Shown: positions 5,769 through 7,611 of the stretch, piece after piece | How the letters are laid out: every line of letters begins with the position of its first letter | Position numbering within the stretch: position 1 is the stretch's first letter | Assembly: GCA_964538565.1 (NCBI GenBank) | Contig: CAZIGW010000249.1 | Coordinates: 1-7,611, forward strand | Source: CAYVBN01 sp964538565 | GTDB lineage: Bacteria; Pseudomonadota; Alphaproteobacteria; Rhizobiales; Xanthobacteraceae | Direction of reading: 5' to 3' | Length of the DNA stretch: 7,611 bases | Notes under the pieces: generated by a model | Told to the model about the DNA's origin: nothing | Databases searched by the model: none | What the model saw: the letters and a program-made list of their open reading frames with translations, nothing else | Position numbers and translations under genes: made by a program

Positions 5769-6422
5769 ATGAAACAGCCGCGCATCAGCTACGTGGACCC
5801 GGCCACGATCACCGACCCGGCCATGCTGGCGGAGTTCGATCGTTGCCGCCGCGAAGGAACCCCGCGTCCCGAGAGCCAGGCCGTGCGCGCCCACGTGCCC
5901 GCAGTGTTCTGGTCGTTCGCCAACAGCTGGCGCGACGTGTTCAAGGAAGGCGTGGCCGATCACGCCATCAAGGAACTGTGCCGCATCTACGTCTCGCGTT
6001 CGGTCAAGTGCGAGTATTGCGGCAACCAGCGCTCGATGAAGGCCGCCCGGCAGGGCATCGTCGAGGACGACTACCTCGACCTGATCAATTTCGAGAGATC
6101 GCCGCGCTACGACGAGCGCCAGAAGGCCGCCCTCTCCTACGCCGAGGCGATCACCCGGGACCTGCCGACCGACGACGCCTTCTGGGATCGCCTGCATCGC
6201 CATTTCAGCGAGCCCGAGCTCGTCGAGATCGGCTATTTCATCGCCCTCACCATGGGACAGCAGCGCTGGCTGCGGACGCTGGACATCGAGCACCATCAGA
6301 TCCTGGCCGGCACGACCGCCTCGATGGCGCCCGGATTCGAGACCCTCGACTCTCTCGAGCGATCGAAGCAGTCTGCCGACTACTGGGCGCGCCCGTCCGT
6401 CCAACCGCAAACCGCCGAGTAA
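5769..6422 (+). CDS. Carboxymuconolactone decarboxylase / AhpD-like family protein
   Basis: The 217-aa protein is predicted cytoplasmic, with no signal peptide or membrane segment, and has an all-helical AhpD-like fold. Its centre reads KELCRIYVSRSVKCEYCGNQR. Glu69 is followed by eleven residues, then Cys81-x-x-Cys84. That matches the E-x11-C-x2-C spacing of AhpD, but Arg88 occupies the position of the proton-relay His. The second half (YDERQKAALSYAEAIT, about 113-128, and EPELVEIGYFIALTMG, about 147-162) matches the helices around the usual active site of the carboxymuconolactone decarboxylase family. AhpD members reduce disulfides or lipoyl groups, and others decarboxylate gamma-carboxymuconolactone; which applies here cannot be told. 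The family fold is well supported and the reaction is unknown. The ATG is preceded by GGGAGG at 5755-5760. The gene is followed after 10 nt by the ABC ATPase, so it is very likely co-transcribed with an importer. Confidence 0.9.
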   Translation: MKQPRISYVDPATITDPAMLAEFDRCRREGTPRPESQAVRAHVPAVFWSFANSWRDVFKEGVADHAIKELCRIYVSRSVKCEYCGNQRSMKAARQGIVEDDYLDLINFERSPRYDERQKAALSYAEAITRDLPTDDAFWDRLHRHFSEPELVEIGYFIALTMGQQRWLRTLDIEHHQILAGTTASMAPGFETLDSLERSKQSADYWARPSVQPQTAE

Positions 6423-6432
6423 AGTCCCGACG

Positions 6433-7263
6433 ATGAGCGTCACCGCAACCGAGCTGCGGCCGAATGCAGCGATGCAGGCCCAATCCGATTCCGTGCGCAT
6501 TCGGGTCACGGGCCTGTCGAAGCGCTACGGCGCCCTCGAGGTCTTCACCAACGTCGATTTCCAGGTCGGCACGCGCGAGATCGTCGCCATCGTCGGCCCT
6601 TCCGGGTGCGGCAAGACGACGCTCCTGCGCTGCATCGACGGGCTGCTGTCGGTCGACGGCGGGGAGATCTGGGTCGACAGCCAGCGCGTCGTCGAGCCGA
6701 CCGCCGGCGTCGCCATGGTGTTCCAGCACTTCGGCCTCTTTCCCTGGAAGACCGTCTACGACAACGTCGCCTACGGGCTGCGCATGGCCGGCACCCCGCG
6801 CGCGGAAATCGAGAAGCGCGTCCCCTATTTCGTCAACCTCGTCGGGCTCGGCGGCTTCGAGAGGGCCTATCCGTACCAGATGTCCGGCGGCATGCAGCAG
6901 CGCTGCGGGCTTGCGCGCGCGCTCGCGGTGGAGCCGCGCGTGCTGCTGATGGACGAGCCGTTTGCCGCCGTCGACGCGCAGACGCGAGAGATCTTGCAGT
7001 TCGAGCTGTTGCGGATCTGGGAGCAGCGTCCGACCACGATGGTGTTCGTGACGCATTCGATCGAAGAAGCGGTGCTGATGGGCGACCGCGTGTTCGTGCT
7101 CAAGGGGCGCCCGAGCAGCATTCAGGAAACGATTTCGATCGATCTGCCGCGTCCGCGCACGCGCGACACGCTGCGGGAGCCCCGCTTCGCCGAGCTGCGC
7201 GAGCGCGTCTGGAGCACGCTCATGAGCGAGGCGCGCCAGGCCGAATTCCACCTCGAGAGCTAA
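6433..7263 (+). CDS. ABC importer ATP-binding protein, nitrate/sulfonate/taurine (SsuB/TauB/NrtD) type
   Basis: The 276-aa protein is the ATPase of a binding-protein-dependent importer and acts at the cytoplasmic face of the inner membrane. All motifs are intact: Walker A GPSGCGKT at 55-62; Q-loop with Gln98 in MVFQHFGLFPW; signature SGGMQQR at 151-157; Walker B VLLMDEP at 170-176 with Glu175; Asp181 in the D-loop; and switch His208 in FVTHS. The LFPW segment after the Q-loop and the short domain of about 250 residues without a C-terminal regulatory domain are typical of the SsuB/TauB/NrtD group. The N-terminal 20 residues are a poorly conserved-looking extension. The gene begins 10 nt after the AhpD-like stop and ends 35 nt before the binding-protein gene. 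Substrates in this group include nitrate, alkanesulfonates, taurine, pyrimidine precursors and aromatic acids, and the ATPase does not discriminate among them. Confidence 0.95.
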   Translation: MSVTATELRPNAAMQAQSDSVRIRVTGLSKRYGALEVFTNVDFQVGTREIVAIVGPSGCGKTTLLRCIDGLLSVDGGEIWVDSQRVVEPTAGVAMVFQHFGLFPWKTVYDNVAYGLRMAGTPRAEIEKRVPYFVNLVGLGGFERAYPYQMSGGMQQRCGLARALAVEPRVLLMDEPFAAVDAQTREILQFELLRIWEQRPTTMVFVTHSIEEAVLMGDRVFVLKGRPSSIQETISIDLPRPRTRDTLREPRFAELRERVWSTLMSEARQAEFHLES

Positions 7264-7298
7264 GTTCAATCAGAGAAGACAGATCGGGAGCAACGTCC

Positions 7299-7611
7299 AT
7301 GATCCGCAAGACCGTCTTGACCGCCGTCCTGCTGGCGGCGGCCGCGATCCGTCCGGCCGCAGCGGCCGACAAGCTGGTGCTCGGCCTTCCGGGCGTCCCG
7401 CCGATCTTCGCCACGACCCTGTTCTACGTGGCCGAGAAGGAGGGCTTCTACAAGAAGTACGGCGTCGACGCCGAGAACCGCCAGTTCGACAGCGGCACCG
7501 CCGCCGCGCGCGCGGTGGCGGCGGGCGACTGCGGCCTGTCGTTGTCGCCGCCCGGCCGCATCGTCACCCACGTGGCGAACGCCGCGGTGCCGGGGGTCGC
7601 GCTCTACGGCT
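7299..7611 (+). CDS. ABC transporter periplasmic substrate-binding protein (NMT1/SsuA-like), 3' end beyond the window
   Basis: The first 104 codons are visible from the ATG at 7299, preceded by GGGAG at 7286-7290 with 8-nt spacing. A Sec signal peptide (IRKTVLTAVLLAAAAI then RPAAAA) probably ends around residue 22-24, before DKLVLG. The mature N-terminus has a first strand (KLVLGLPGVPP) and then FYVAEKEGFYKKYGVDAE. The phrase 'enzyme-like helix, then a growing partner that is bigger or deeper' (AEKEGFYKKYGV) is the hallmark of the NMT1/SsuA/TauA binding-protein group. FDSGTAAARAVAAGDCGLSL follows, the segment that lines the ligand cleft in that group. It is third in the operon and matches the type of ATPase encoded just before it. 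The ligand is not predictable, and the permease is expected further right. A complete family-level call needs the remaining two thirds. Confidence 0.9.
   Translation, partial: MIRKTVLTAVLLAAAAIRPAAAADKLVLGLPGVPPIFATTLFYVAEKEGFYKKYGVDAENRQFDSGTAAARAVAAGDCGLSLSPPGRIVTHVANAAVPGVALYG

Noticed and set aside
5480..5785. Minus-strand 101-codon open frame in the intergenic region
   Set aside because: No ribosome binding site or domain was seen, and it overlaps the start of the AhpD-like gene and its repeats.
6247..7269. Minus-strand open frame of 340 codons opposite the ABC ATPase
   Set aside because: The plus strand encodes an intact ABC ATPase with every motif; the antisense product has the typical Arg/Ala/His-rich shadow composition.

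Overview
The window is GC-rich, gene-dense chromosomal DNA. The codon pattern, the Tad-pilus gene set (cpaB, cpaC, a small lipoprotein, cpaE, cpaF) and the AhpD-like/ABC cassette together suggest an alphaproteobacterium of the Hyphomicrobiales (Bradyrhizobium/Rhodopseudomonas/Xanthobacteraceae-like). That placement is inference from protein resemblance and no marker gene is present. Two divergently oriented gene blocks are separated by one intergenic region of about 456 bp.

Left block, minus strand, positions 5312 down to 1: a Tad (tight adherence) / Flp type IVc pilus assembly operon. In transcription order it holds cpaB (membrane-anchored RcpC/SAF protein), cpaC (outer-membrane secretin), a 121-aa lipoprotein in the slot usually held by cpaD, cpaE (TadZ-like localisation ATPase homologue with a receiver-like N-terminus), and cpaF (secretion ATPase), which runs off the left edge. 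The genes are tightly packed: there is a 17-nt overlap between the secretin and lipoprotein genes, and the other gaps are about 35-42 nt. The pilin gene (flp), prepilin peptidase (cpaA/tadV) and platform proteins (tadB/tadC) are not in the window. The last two would be expected downstream, beyond the left edge.

Middle, 5313-5768: the divergent control region. It has no convincing gene. It contains a relatively AT-rich patch with a possible -10 element for the pilus operon, a pair of 11-bp direct repeats next to it, a GC-rich 11-bp direct repeat, a 15-bp inverted repeat, and a perfect 16-bp tandem duplication just upstream of the ribosome binding site of the rightward operon.

Right block, plus strand, 5769-7611: a three-gene operon fragment. 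It encodes a carboxymuconolactone decarboxylase/AhpD-like protein with a CxxC centre, an ABC importer ATPase of the nitrate/sulfonate/taurine (SsuB/TauB/NrtD) type, and the first 104 codons of a periplasmic substrate-binding protein with a signal peptide. The permease is presumably past the right edge. The layout suggests import of a small organic substrate coupled to an AhpD-fold enzyme, but the substrate cannot be read from the sequence.

Nothing here is a clear new system. The points most worth following up are the AhpD-like protein with Arg in place of the usual His, co-transcribed with an importer; the short lipoprotein replacing CpaD; the lysine-less P-loop of CpaE; and the repeats in the divergent promoter region.
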